From Lagopus muta (Eukaryota > Chordata > Aves > Galliformes > Phasianidae), in assembly GCF_023343835.1 (NCBI RefSeq), contig NC_064435.1, positions 41,130,603 to 41,194,602 of the forward strand: a stretch of 64,000 nucleotides of DNA. The letters are read 5' to 3'. Under the pieces are notes generated by a model. The model did no database searches. It was given only the letters and a program-made list of their open reading frames with translations, and was not told the DNA's origin. This document shows, piece by piece, positions 35,601-50,600 of this stretch; position 1 is the stretch's first letter, and each line of letters opens with the position of its first letter. The position numbers and the translations under genes are program-made.

Positions 35601-38600
35601 CTACAAGCTGCTTTCTGTTACAATGAAGATTGCCAAGAGAATAAAATACTTTGAGGTGAGATGTCTTTTCCCATTGGAGATGTAGAGTGTTTCATTACTG
35701 GTGGGACAGTTCTTTATATAAGTCTTTTATGCATGTATGTGCAGTGCCAAAAGTTTATTATAACTGTTACCCACTGGCTTTCAATGTTTTGTGCTATTTC
35801 TGATATGACAGCTATTGTACAGTGACAGTGTTTCATCCCATATTGTGTAGCTCCGCACAGAACTGTTCTTCCTGCTGCTGGTAATAGTGCCAAGTGAAGC
35901 AAAATTGATTCCCAATAAATATGTTGGTACTGTAGATGCTGTCGTGAGCTGCTTGCTTGCCACCTGCACATTCACACTTGGAGATTTTCTCTTTCTTTTA
36001 TGACTTATTGAAGGAAAAGGGAAGTAGAAAATTAAGTGTTCGTGGTACTACTAAGCTTTGAGAGAATAAACATACATTTAAGTTTTCAGTGATGAAGAGT
36101 TCCTTAGTTACAGATTTGTTGTGAGTTCAACTTGTATTTTATGTTTGTGCTATGTTGCTACAGATTTTAACACTGTTGATTTGTGGATTCTGTTGGTAGG
36201 GTGTCAGTCCAAAGAGTCTCAGAAAAGCTGCTGAAGACCCTGAAAAGAGTTCTTGCTTTGCCCTGTTTGCAAAGTTTGGAAAAGAGGTAGGTTATTTTGC
36301 TGGCTAGCATACTTAATCTGAAAATAAGCATAAATTACTCAGTCAAAATTGTATCTTCTTAAAAATCTTACAATATATATAATAGCAGTACTCCAGCTGT
36401 TTGAATTTTACAGTATAGGAGGGTTTTAAAATCTTATTCTTCCTGTGTTTGTTCTCAGTATCAGTAACAGTGTATTGGTCACTGAGTTATTTCTCATTTG
36501 TGCGTCCAGATAATTGTGCATTGAGTACTTCATGATAAACATCTGTGGGTGGATTACATTCCAGTATTGTTTTTGAGTTGTGTGTTTTACGTGGATGTTA
36601 ATATGGGTAATATCAAGACCTCATGAAGTTTATGACTGTTCTTGGTATATTTTTCTGAATTTTAGGTTACAGCAAAAATGAAACAGTATAAAGATGAGTT
36701 GCTGGCATCCTGTCTAAATTTTTTACTCTCTTTACCCCATGACATCATCATGCTTGATATCAAAGCATATATTCCTGCACTGCAGGTAGGTCAAAGCAAT
36801 GTGTAGTTAACTATTTTTTTCCTTCTAAAACATGTACCAAATTTTTGGAGTAAAGTTAGTAACCGTCGAACTTTGCATTATCTCCAGCATGACAGAGTAG
36901 AAATGGGTTGGTTTTCTGGATAAAGAAGTAAATTGTCTGAGTATGCCTTTGTACTTGACTGACTCTGTTAGTGCCTGCATTACAATAGAACAGATATGTC
37001 CTGTGCTGATTTTGAGTGAGAAATTGAGCCGACAAAAGTTGCTAGGAAGGAGGATGTTTTATAAGCTCAGAGCTTGCAAATATGGTATCTCCATTTAAAT
37101 TATAATACTCATTAAAAAGGAGAACTAATGGTTTTACATTTGACACACAGAATGCATTTAAGCTGGGCCTTAGCTGTACACCGATGGCTGATCTGGGACT
37201 GGATGCTTTGGAAGATTGGTCAGCTCACATCCCCAGGCATATCATGCAACCTTATTACAAGGATGTGCTACCTCTTCTTGATGGTTATTTGAAAAACTCT
37301 GCAACTGCAGGTATGTATGGGCGATTAATTCTTCATGGTTATGCTTAGAGACTTGAATGTGACATTCTTTTTAGTCTGTATTGTTCTTATAGTTGGAAAA
37401 GTATCATTTCTTTTATCCCCAGAAGTTCACCATTGTTTTTGAACTAAGATTTCAGTGGTTTTGTTGCTGTTGTTTCTTGTGGTCATTTGTTTTAAGAAAC
37501 CACGAGTACATGCATGAGGTGCAGGTATACTAAGATAATATTTATATGCTGCTTTTTTTTAATCAGTTGAACCCCAAAATAACTGGGAAGTAAGGAAGCT
37601 TTCCCGAGCAGCCCAGAAAGGATTTAACAAAATTGTGATACAGCGTTTAAGAAAAGCAAAAACTTCTTCATTGGTAAGAACATTGATGCTTTTTAGAGTT
37701 GAAAGTGAATTAATCACTTTGCAGTGCATCTCATCCTCTCCCATATGTTTCTCTTTTTCTCGGGGTTATTTTTTACCTTACATCAGTCAATTTGTTGAAA
37801 CCTGTTTAACAGTGTGGCTCAGTGCCATCACACCAACACAGTTGGAAAGATGTCACATTCTAGGGTGAGAATGAGAGAGATGCAGGGAAGGGGAACTTCC
37901 AGAAATCTGTTGGATTTCATTATATGTTAGTCTGGTATTGATTCTGACTTAACAGTTTAACTGCATACACATCAGATATTAGTTTGCACGCACAAAATGC
38001 TATTTGTGCATACTTGCTATTTGAATGTGTAACTTTCTGTTGTTATCACCTTGTGGACAGGTTCAGTCTTAGAAGTCAAACATACCAGTCATTTTGACCA
38101 GTGTCTTCTCAAGTAGCTCCAAAAAAGTGTAGTCTTATTTGTATATGCCAGGTGCAAACTTACTTTTAGGTATGAAACAAATAATTGCTTCTAATACATG
38201 TATTATGTAACTCTTTCCAGCTTAGTAGTCTTTAAACAAAATAAAGAAATTTTGTATCCCACACAGGCTGTTAAAAATGTAAATTTTAGGATCTTGGGTT
38301 AAAGTGAAAAGTGCAATTTTTACTTCAGATTTCTTATCACTTTAGATTATTACATTTTACCTGTGCTGATAAAATTTTAACCATTACTTGAGAAGTGTGA
38401 CTGAAAGACCACGGAATGTCTTGAAGGTGTTTTCCAGTGTTTCCTTCTGCTTATTGAAATTAATGGTGCTTTTTTGTTTGATGCTGCTCCTTCACTTTTC
38501 TTTACTGTTCTTTCTTTATCCATATGCTAGTAAGTGCTATTCATCCTTTATTCACTCTGTCAACAAATTCATCTGTAGACATAATTCTTCCTTCATTAAT

Positions 38601-41600
38601 ATCAATCTTCTGAATTATTCAGGATGACAATCCCTCCTTGGAAGCAGTAAGAACTAGAGTGGCTCGCCTTCTTGGCTCTTTAGGAGGGCAGATCAACCAC
38701 AACTTAATTACGGGTGGGTAACCTAAAAATATTTATATGTCTCTGCTCTGTCTCTTGAAAGTTAAGTTTAGTGACATCTGAACACCATTTTGAGAATGCA
38801 TGAGTTTTTCAAGGAAAACTATTTATTTATTTTGACAAAACTGCTTTTATTGAATTTCGAAGTTAAAGAGAACAGAGTATTAACTAACTTACAGAATGCA
38901 AAAAACCTGTGTGGAAATCTCACATTAAAGGAAGAAAAATCACCCACATATGAGCATATGGTTTTATTTACTCATACCTCGCCTTCACTCTCTAGCTGTA
39001 AAGCTGTTTTGAAATCTCTCATGGTTTACAATTCCTCAACCACTTGTTCCCATCTCCTTATTATGATTCTTGCTTAATTCACTTTTGTGACCTGTGAGCT
39101 GTGTAAAACTGTAAGTTTACTTCTTGACTTGTCATTTTAAGGTGCACCATGGTTTTAGCAGATCCAGGTGTTAGAACTTTTAATGTTTAAATTTGTCTTT
39201 TCTGCTTTTAAGAACAGTTTTATTTCTGCAAAATAACAGGATGAGAAGTAATGGCCTTTAAGTTGTACTGGGGAGGTTCAGGTTGGATATTAGGAAAAAT
39301 GTCTTTTCAGCAATAGTGGTGGCGAATTAGAACAGGTTGCCCAGGGAGGTGGTAGAGTCACAATCCCTGGAAGTGTCGTGTGGATGTGGCACTGAGGGCT
39401 GCGGTTAGTGTTCATGATGAGGATATGCTGATGGTTGGACTAGAGGAAATTAGAGGTCTTTTCCAACCTTAATGATGGTACAGGGTCTGAAGGAAGTATG
39501 GCAGTTTTCCCTGAAGTACCTTGGAGGACAGAGCCACAGGTGTGGTTGTTCTCTGTGCAACTGATGGGGTCTTTATGTTGGATCTGCTTATCTGATCTGT
39601 ATTACACAACGCTTATTTTTTGTTCTGATATTTTCCAAACGCTTTAGCCACCTCTGCAGAAGAAATGATGAAGAAATGTGTGTCCTGGGACACCGAGAAC
39701 CGCCTGAGCTTTGCTGTGCCATTTGCAGACATGAAGCCTGTCATCTACTTGGATGTGTTTCTGCCTCGTGTGACTGACCTGGCTCTTTCTGCAAGTGACA
39801 GACAAACAAAGGTATTGATGTCCACACGTGTCTTTCTTTATGCTAGCTGAGAAGTACTGCATAAAGTAGTGCCTTCCTTGTTAAGGAAGGCCTGTTTTAA
39901 TCAGTTCAGAGGTACAAATGTGCTGCTTCTGTGCTGATTCATGATACTATTATTCTGATTGTTTAAAACCTAAAGAACAAACATTGCTATAAGCACTGTC
40001 AGACAGCACTGTGCCTTTTTGAGTTAGACTTAGGATAAAAATGAAAGTTTTAAAATAACTGATCTTTGTTGTTGCTTAATGTCCTTCCCATGTCTTCCTT
40101 GTGAGTTTGTGGGCTCAGTCCAGCAGAGCACAGAAGTAAATACCTCGCTTCTCTGCTGGGTTGAGATATTGATATCCCTGAACACACAGTGAGGGTGACT
40201 TCTTTAGAGAAGCATTTTCTCCTTTGGAAAGTGACTGCACATCACAGAGACTCTAAAATATCAGGAGTGAGATCAAGTAGAGCGTGTGCAGATCATTTGC
40301 ATAGACACAATCTCCTTCTGAAAGTGACTTTTGCACAGATAGAAGTATTTTCTCAAGTACATCCTTTCTTTTGACTCTTTTCCTCCTGCCCACAATTTTG
40401 TCTTGCCTTTGGTTATGCATCCTTTACTTCCACAGGGATTTTTCAATTTCAGGTTGCAGCATGTGAACTGCTACATAGCATTGTTGCATATATGCTGGGG
40501 AAAGCATCTCAGATGCCAGAAAGACAACGGGGTCCACCACCCATGTATCAGTTATACAAACGAATATTTCCAGTACTGCTTCGTCTTGCCTGTGATGTAG
40601 ACCAGGTAAAAATAATTACTCCTAAGCATTTTAGTTTGTTTCATATACCTCTGTGCATAGAAATTAATCTATAAATTTGTTTACAAGTTATTCTCAGAGA
40701 GTAATCCTACACATGATCTTTTTAATTTCAATTATAATGCATATTTTTAAGCTCAAATTCCACTTTAGGGATAGTTTTCCAGGGTTTCTGTAGAGGGGGA
40801 TCCCTGAGTGATAGCAGTGTACGTATATAGGAATGTCTTAGGAATGAAATTCCAAGATTAATTCCAAGAGTTTGTTGTATTAACTGTTCTTCATTACTGT
40901 ATTTGTTTTTTGGATTTTTCTGTAATAAGTTAATCTGGGGAGAAATTGATTCATTTGCTGTTGAATGAGCACAAAGCTACAGTCTTCAAAAATGGCATCT
41001 GGGAGATTCTATCTGCATTATTGATAGCTGAGGAAGAAATATTTAATTCAAATATCTCAACTTGATATTTATCCTCCTTACCTAAAACAAAAGAGAAGTC
41101 TGTATGGCACGTAGGTTCAGCTCTACTGAATTTATAGGTGATAGGTGCCTCTTCAGACTGCTGCCTGGGGCCAAATGCCTGGCATTTGGATTTAATTTTT
41201 ATACCAAAGAGTTCTGTTACAGTGTATGGGATACTATGTTACCCATTTAGGTGAAACCCTTTCTGCTGTCATATGGCTGAATGTAAATTGGAATAGATAA
41301 TATCTATTGGTACAAACCAATGCACAGTCATTGTGTATTGTATTACAGGCATACATCCATGCGCATGCAAATCTACTGAATGGTTCTTCATGTTGTAGTG
41401 TGGCATTATTTAATCAGGTTAACTTACAAGGTAGAACTGTTGAAATCTATCAAATTAGAATAATTTAAAGGGTTAGGATTGAGAGAGATTTTTATGAGAT
41501 CAATATGCAGCTTAAAAGCAAGCTTTCCTGTTTCTCTGGCTGTATATCAGTCAGTGGTTAGTAATATTCTGTACCTGCTTCAAAATTTTTTTTATTGAAA

Positions 41601-44600
41601 GTAAGCTTGGAGATCTTTTGAGACTAGTTGAATAGAAAACAGCGAACCAGATTTATTGTTGTTATTATTATTATTTTTTAATCCTTTTATGCAGAAAAGT
41701 TACATGAAGCTGATTATTCATTTTACAGACCCTTTTTGAAAAAGTATTTTTTTTTGTTCTTACACATTTTGAATAGCAGAATAATGGAGAAACATGTTAA
41801 TCCTAGAAATGTAGTTGGCTTTTTGTATTTTCAGGTAACGAGACAGTTGTATGAGCCTTTAGTCATGCAGCTCATTCACTGGTTTACAAACAACAAGAAA
41901 TTTGAAAGTGAAGATACAGTGACATTTCTGGAAGCTATCTTGGTAGGTCATAGATCTTCCTATTTCTTTTTTTCTGTGCCATGTGACTTCGTTTTTAACT
42001 AGCATCACTGTACTACTGAAAGAAGCAGGAGCATATACACTGATGTAATAGCTGCTTATTTTTCAGAATAAAGGTTAACAATTTATCAATTTTATGACCA
42101 TTTTGTGATTCTCAACGGTGACTTTGATGACTTTTTCTGTTACTTTGACACTGTCAGAAGGCAGCTGGTGTCTTCATAGTCTGTGTAAGAGTAATGAAAT
42201 GCTCTTTTCATAATCAGTGTATACAAGGAACTACTGGAATACCATTTTTCCCCAAGCCTGAAGGAAAGTTGCTTGTGATGTGTGTTTAATTTTACTTTAT
42301 GTTTCTTTGATTTCGCTAGGTGAAAAAGCTTTAAATTTTATTTATGTATTTATCTATCTGTCTATTTATTTATTTTTGCACTGACCTGAAGGTCTGAAGG
42401 TTTCAGGGTACTTTTTGTAGAGGAAAGACAGTGTTAGCACAGTGTCTCTTAATGCAGAGAAAACAGGCTTATCAGAAAATGGAATGCCTCAGCTACCTAA
42501 CCAATTTAGAAGCTCTGACTGAGATGGGAAGAGAAGCCCGAATCTTTGAGGCTGAATCCAGTGCTGTGAGGGCTGGAAATGCTGTCCTTCCTCTGGACCA
42601 TATGAGTTCTGAAGCTTTATTTCTGGGAAATTAAGCGCATTTTTAAACTACTTAAAGAAAAATTCTGTAAGCTGCTCTAACACTGCACTAAAAATGTTGT
42701 GGGTTTGTTGGTTTTTTTTTTTCTTTTTTCATTCTTGCAATGAAATTATCTTGCTTAATTGCAGAGTGGCATAGTGGATCCAGTTGACAGCACTCTGAGA
42801 GATTTCTGTGGTCAGTGTGTACGAGAATTTTTGAAGTGGTCTATTAAGCAGACAACACCGAGACAGCAGGAGAAAAGCCCAGCAAACACCAAGTCTCTTT
42901 TTAAAAGATTATATAGTCTTGCTCTTCATCCCAGTGCTTTCAAGAGACTTGGTGCAGCGCTGGCTTTTAACAGCATCTACAGAGAATTTAGGTGAGTAAA
43001 CAGAGCTTGGTACTGTAACCAACTTGAACTAAAAGCTCAAGGAGGTGAAAAGAATTCAGTGTAAGATCCAAACAGTCATCTACTCACACTTGTTCTATTC
43101 ATGTATAGAACAGCTGTGAAACTGTGTTGTTGAGATTATTCTTTGATTTAATTATAAATTTTTATCACAGATTTATGGTGAGTTATTTGTCTTTTAAAAG
43201 CACTCAGTAAGTCTTCACTGCCACTCTTGTAGATGGTTTTGGTGTATTTTTTTTATGTAGGTGTCTTGTGCAGTTTATTTCTGCAGCATTTTAATTTGTT
43301 TTTAATTATAATTTTGTAATCAGTGCTTCTACTCAAGTTTCCTATCCTTTATTTCTAATTTTAAAGGGAAGAGAATTCTCTAGTGGAACAGTTCGTGTTT
43401 GAAGCATTGGTGGTATTTCTGGAAAGTCTGGCTTTAACCCATACAGATGAGAAATCATTGGGTAAGCTATAATTAGCTACAACTAACAAAAGTGTTCCAG
43501 TTCAATTTTTATTTAAAAAAAGAAAAAGAAAAAAAAGAAGAAAGTCATGAATTAACTGTGGGAGAAGGGAATGTGCCTACTTTGCACCAATTTCTTATGG
43601 TAGAGAGCTAATTTGATATCTAGTTAAAAACTGTTTATGTCAACTCCTTGCAACAGGTAAATGTGGAAGATTTTTTTTATGCTTAATGAAAAGAACATTT
43701 TTCATGTTTGTTATGATATACACCTTTATAGTAACAGTAATAAATACTGATAGTATTTATGATGTGAGATCTAATTTTATAGTTGCATGATGTGAAAATG
43801 TAGCTTCTTAAAAATTTTGAAGTCTGTTCTTTTAAGTCAAACACAGTTCTCAAAAAGTGCAATTTCTCTATATTCTATGGAATATTTTTTATCATTTTGT
43901 CATTCTTGGCTGCTATGTAATTATTCTGTAAGACAGCATGCATGAAGATTCTGTCACCTCCTCCACAATACATACGATTCTTCAGTATCCAGTAAATCTG
44001 CTTTGCTTTTTCCTCATGCTCTGGCTTTCATCAATTAATAATAATTAAAACAGCTGAAATTTCATGTTACAAAGCTTTATTTCTTTCAGAGAAACAGCTG
44101 GGGATATCACAGAAATAGCCCCCAAATAAATATTTTGTGGAAACAGTTTACTGTTTAAGTGTAAGAGCAAAAAGAAGAATATATGTTTTTATAGCAGAGG
44201 CCACTCTGCTGTTTTGTGGTCTTGTCCTTCAACCTTGAAAAAATTGCTGTAGCAGAGAATGGTGTAGGTAACAAACATCCTGTGTGTGTCAGCCTCTTGC
44301 ACTATTTCTGGGGTGATAAATGTGTTAAATTAATGGAGGTATTATTTATAGATGCATAAATGCATATTCTCTCCTTCTAACAGGTACCACCCAACAATGT
44401 TGTGATGCTATTAATCACCTGAAGCGCATAATCAAGCATAAAGCACCTGCTCTGAACAAGGAAGGAAAACGGCGGGTGCCACGGTTAGCAGTTTGACACT
44501 CTTGTTTTTTGAATAATACAGCTGTTGAACAGTGATTCTGGATAGGGAATTCCTCCTGTGACTGCCACTAATGGATGTATATTCTCACAGTGTAGGAGGA

Positions 44601-47600
44601 GAAATTCTCTTTTCTGCTAATACGTCTATTGAACTACTGGAGGGAAATGCTTGATGTGATCTTAGAGGATCATAATAGTCATTCTTTCATCTGGTGTGGT
44701 GAGCTCAGAATGGATAGCTTCCTTTCATATTGAGTGGATGGAAGAAAAGAGCATGTTTCTCACACAGTTATGTTCAAAATAATGTTGGTAGTGGAGGAAA
44801 GTTCTTCTAAAACTTTTATTATTGCTGTAAGTATTAGCAGGAGTAGGACTACCTACAGTAGGATGTTATAGATAGCAAATAGAGACATAACAAGAAAAGT
44901 GGAAAAAGCAAGAGTGGATTCAGTATCACAGTAGATGTTCTAATTACACAGTGGACTCTCTTTAAAGCAGAAGGCTGGACTTAGAAATATCCTGAAGTCC
45001 TTTTTGACCCAAACTGTTCTGTAACCTACAGAAACTGGCAAGTAGAATCTGAGATGTGTCTGAGCTTACATGTAGTGAACGGAGAGGAAAATTTGTGTTA
45101 TAATTTAAATCACTTTTGTCTTCATTTGTTACAAAAAGAAAGAAAGAAAGAGACCTGGTTTTGTTTTTTAAATTGTTGATATAAAGATGGCTCTCTAGGA
45201 CTTCAAATCAGTGTGGGGAAAAAGAAAAAGCAGTGTAAGCTATGCTTGTGGAAGAGCTCTTCCTTATAATGCATGTGGGTTTGGTAAGACAGATAAAAAG
45301 GATGTACATAATGCTCATGAAACACTGATTTTAGTTATTTATTTATTTATTTTTCAACTGGAAGATGACGGCTTCTTGTTAGATGTCATGAATACTATTA
45401 ATTCCAAATACTCTTGTTTAGGGGATTTCCAGCTACTAAGTCAGTGTGCCTTCAAGATGTTGTCATGTGGCTCTTAGTGCAATGTGGACGACCTCAGACA
45501 GAGTGTCGACATAAAGCCATGGAGCTCTTTTATGAATTTGTTCCTTTATTACCAGGTATTATAAGTTGCATTATATTATTACCTCATCAGTGACATTGAC
45601 ACTGGGGTTGAATGCACCCTCAGCAGAGTTTGCTGATGACTATAAGCTGTGTGGTCTGGTTGATACTCCAGAGGGGAGGAACGCCATCCAGAGAGATGTA
45701 GACAGGCTTGAGCAGTGGGTCCAGGTGAACCTTGTGAGGTTCAACAAATCTAAGTGCAGAGTCTTGCACCTGGGTCATTGCAACCCTCACTATCAGTACA
45801 AGCTGGGGTATGTAAGGATGGAACACAGCCCTGCTGAGAAGGACTTGGGAGTACTGGTGGATGGTAAAGCGAACCTGAGCCAGCAGTGTGCAGCCTTGCA
45901 GCCCAGAAAACTATATATACTGGTCTGCATCAAAAGAAGTGTGGTCAGCAGGGTGAGGGAGGTGTTCCTGCCCCTCTATTCTGAGGTAGTGTGACCTCAC
46001 CTGGAGTCCAGCTGTAGAGTCCTCGGTACAGGAGAGTCATAAACCTGTTGGAGCACATCCAGAGCAAGGCCACACAAACATGCAAGGAATGAAACACCTT
46101 TCCTATGTTGACAGGCTGAGAGAGCTGAGGCTGTTCAGCCTGGAGATGAGAAGGATCTGGGAAGACCTGAGAGCAGCCTTTTCAGTATCTAAAGGGGGGG
46201 GCTATAAGAAGGAAAGGGACACTCTTTAGCAGGATCTGTTGTGATAGGACAAGGGGAAATGGTTTCAAACTAAAAGAGGGGTGATTTAGACTGGATGTAA
46301 GAAAGTAAGGTTTTTTTTACAATAAGGGTGGTGAGGCACTGGCACAGGTTGCTGAGAGAAGTGCTGGAAGCCTCTGTTGGAGACACTCAAGGCCAGACTG
46401 GACGGGGCTCTGAACAACCTGATCTAGTTGTAGGTATCCCTGTTCATTGCAGGGCATTTGGACTAAATGACCTTTAAAGGTTCCTTTCAATTCAGATGAT
46501 TCTAGGATTCTGTGATCCTTGCTTTCTAAATGCTGTGCATTTCTTTTCTATGCATTTTCTGGGCAATATATTCTTAGAAAAAATACTTTTGAAGTAAATG
46601 TCTCCTCACTGCTATTTAGGTGCTAATGTTGGAAAGCAAATGTGAGAATCACAGGTTTTGGGTTGGGGTTGTGGGCATGGAAGAGACATTTATTGAAGAC
46701 TTCCTTCTGGTCAGGAAAAAGAACTTCTGGGCCTGGGGCTACTGTTGTGTATTGCTATGAAGGCAGCATTTGCTGACTGGGAAATAGTGGGAGCAGCTTG
46801 TAGATTAGCCTCTTCCTGGTGGTTAACTTCAGTGGTATGATAACTTCTATACTAGAAGATCCAAATGAAAACACAAAATTTGACTGTGATAGTCCATTTG
46901 CCTGCAATTCCTTGTTACTTGGAAATGAGTTATTTTCCTATAGAATTCAGATATGTTTTTTACTTCTATCAGGAAACAATTCTCCATCTTCTTGGCTGGC
47001 TGATGTTTTAAAAAAGGAAGACGTTTCTTTCCTTATTAACAAATTTGAAGGAGGTGGCAGTGATGCCAAAAGCCCATCTGGGATTCTTTCTCAGCCAACA
47101 CTCCGTAATATGCAGGAGCCCTTTAGTTTACCGACTGTCATGCGGTGGATGGACATGTTCTTAGCAGCACTGGACTGCTACAATACTTTCTTTGAGCTGC
47201 GAATGATCAAGCCTCATGAAATACTGGGTGAGTGATTAACAGTTGCATTACGGTGAGTCATGCCTGTTACAGAGGAGTAGCTCCAGGAGGAGTTCCCACC
47301 TCAGACTTGAAGCCTTTGTCTCAAATATGGAATTAATGAATTTTACAGACTATCTCAAAGATCTCAATGACAGCTGTGTTCTTTGTTTGTTTGTTTTTTC
47401 TTATGAAGTATTTTGTTAATGCTGTAACTTTAACTTTCTGGAGGGAGCTATGAGAAAGCGATGAAAGAAGTCCCCTTTTTACTTCAAGCCTTTAAGTCAA
47501 TTTCTGATGCTTCAGCTTGAACTGCTTTGCATTTGATTGTAATACCTTATGTAAACACTGAGTCTTAACCAAGAGGTTTTCTTAATGTTTCCTTCACTTC

Positions 47601-50600
47601 TGACCAAAATACTTTTCATCACTGACAGCACAGTTGCATAAAAGTCTCCCGCATATAGTAGGTAGCCTGCCTGTGTCATCTCTGTCTTTATTAAAACAAT
47701 ATTAGAAGATCTTTATTAGATGCTGTATAATCAATGGATATTAAGATGTTATAATCACAAGAGAGTTAAGCAAAATAGACTAGGATAATAAGGAGAATAA
47801 ATGGAAGGCTTACCTACAGAAAGCACTAGAAGAAGGGATCTCCAGACGAGATCCTTCCCTACTGGTAGCCAGCTCTTAAATAGGTCTAGGAGTGGTAGAG
47901 CCAGGCTCCACCCCTTCCAGCAGCACAGGAGAATTGCCTTCACCTGTGCTCCTCTGGCTGACTCATGGCTCGCCTCAGGTGATCAGAGGTTCAGGCCGTG
48001 ACTCAGCAGTTCCCATACAGATGCAGTTAGTATACAGCCAAGCTATTCAAAACTATAGATTTGAAACTTTCACCCTTATTACATGTGCCTGAATGATCAT
48101 TGATGATTACATGCTTATAATGATCAGTAGTTAGAAAGCTACGCTTTACTGACCAGAATGTTAATATTTGCAAATTACATACAGCTTTCAGGAAGTACTC
48201 GTGTGAGACGCTGTAGTTTTTCTGTTCATTATCTCAACACAACTGTTTTCTTCCTTATGTAAAACAACATATAGAAAAGTTGCGAGCTGCTATATCATTT
48301 CTGCTTACTGTGATTCACCATAGGTGTAAATGACAGGTCCTCATTCTTGGAAGCAGTGGATTTCTTCCTTGAAACTATTGCCTTGCATGATATTCATGCA
48401 GCAGAGCGGTGCTTTGATTGCAGATCGAGAGGCAACATATTCAGTCCTCAAGAGAAAGAAGTGTATAATTACAGTAAGTGTACAATTATCGTGCGAATCA
48501 TGGAGTTTGTCACCATGATCCTGGAAACATGCCAGCAGGATTTCTGGAAGGTAGGCAGTGAAATCTGTAGTGAGTAAAAGATACAAATTGTATATGCAAT
48601 TAGATGGATTTTTTTCACAGTGAGGTTAATTTGCTGGATATCTTATCCTTAGTGGTGCTTTGTTTCAGATTGGTAACTAAGCATCACCAGCTGTTACAAT
48701 CTTTGCATGTAAGAGAGAAAGTATGCTGCAAAGATGAATTTTAGTGGTTGACATAGTTTTGAATAGAGGGGTGAATATTTCCTATATATTTCAGTAAAGA
48801 AATTGACTGTGAGATTGTTCTGCATAGAGTACTTGCAATGAATATTTTTTCAGGAGTCCTGATTGCCTTAAGTTTGTCAAGGCAATAGTTACTTAAATCA
48901 AAAAGTGACATTGTGGCAATTTTTTCTTGAATTCAGAAAAAAATGTTCAGATCTCTTAACTTGCCTAGCTTGGATGTAATGCAAACCATAATTAAAGCTA
49001 TAAAATATAGTATTTGTGAAATATACAGTGTCAGATATAGTTCTGAGACTGTCTTTTTTTTTTAAGTAAATGTTTAATGGTGTGCACACGGGTGTACATC
49101 TGGATTTCCAAGTGATTACAGATGTATGATCAAGACTGAAATAGGCCTATGTGGATATAAAAAGATTTCAATTCCAATTTGATAGCATACATCCTATGTA
49201 TTTTTATAGATACTTTATTTCTATGCATTAGTACAATTCATTGAAATCCAGATATTTAATCTATTTAAGAAAGATAATGCCATTTCACTAGAATAGTTAA
49301 TGTTGCATGTTATGTTTCCTTCTAGCTAAAGGAGCAATGCTAAGTAATTAAGAGTAAAATAGTTCCGAATGCTTTTAGGATTCCTTAAATTTTCTTTTAA
49401 TGTTTTATTCTTTCTAGCTACTTGAGAAGGAGTTGCTTAATGCAAACTTTGTAAAGCTTCTGGTGATGACAGTGTGTGATCCATCACATATAGGATTTAA
49501 TACAGCTGATGTACAAGTCATGAAAAATCTCCCAGATATATCAGTGAGACTCTTGAAAGCTTTGATGAAATCTCCCTATAAAGAAAATTTGCAATTATGT
49601 TTAAGAAAAAGAATCACCCCACAGAGGTAAGTAGGAGCTTTTTAGTAAGCAAGTGCTCAGAACAAATGAAATTTAAATAAGTGCGAAATAAATGATATTC
49701 TGTACAGTTGCAAATAGGTATCTCCACCACTCTAACATTATTGCTTCTCTTTTCTTATTAGCTTTGAGGACCTTTTTTCTGTTGATCTGTTTAATTCAGA
49801 TGAGCGTTTTGATGAAGTTAAGTTTAGTGCTGTTCTTTCTGCCTGCAAGCAACTCCAGAAATCTGGTCTGCTTCATTCTGTTCTTCACAATCAGGTAACT
49901 GTTTATCCAGAAATTAATTCTGAATATTTTTATAAAGATAAAAGCTTTACACATGTAAAAGTGTAATATGAAAACTGAGAACGGATTGGGTAAATTTATG
50001 TGAAATGAGATCAACAGTGAAAAGCTGATGTTGAATGGGACCAGAAATACATGCTTTATGCCTATTCTACAAATCTGGGTGGCATAATGTTGAGGTGTGA
50101 ACAGTCTTTGTCATCATGTCTGTCTTCCTCTAGTTTCTAGGGCCTGGAGGCAACTAGAATCTACCCCAAATTTTTGCTTTCATTGAGCTTTGTAGGAGCA
50201 CATTTTCTTTGATCCTCAAAAATCCTGAGACATGTTTTTAAATAGCAATTCTGCAATCCAAAAAGCAGTATCTTGTTTTGTGTAAGACCGTTTGTGCTGT
50301 GAAGAAATGTTGCACCAAGTCTCTGGAACACTGGAAAGGGTGAACTTTTTTCCAAGGACAGAAATGTCCATTGGCTGATCAGAAGCAATGCAGTGGGTCT
50401 GAGTTGCAGGAAAACAGGATAGAGAGCAGTTAGGGATGAGGGTGTAGGTTACATTGCTCAGAATTATTATTTCTAGTAAGTTTCTGATTGTAGTCAAACA
50501 ATTTGGGCAATTTAAAGAAAACATTAAGCAGGAGGCATAAGGACTGAAAGAATTTGTCAGCTGCTAAGCATGTGGCTACATTTGGCAAGTAATAAACCCA

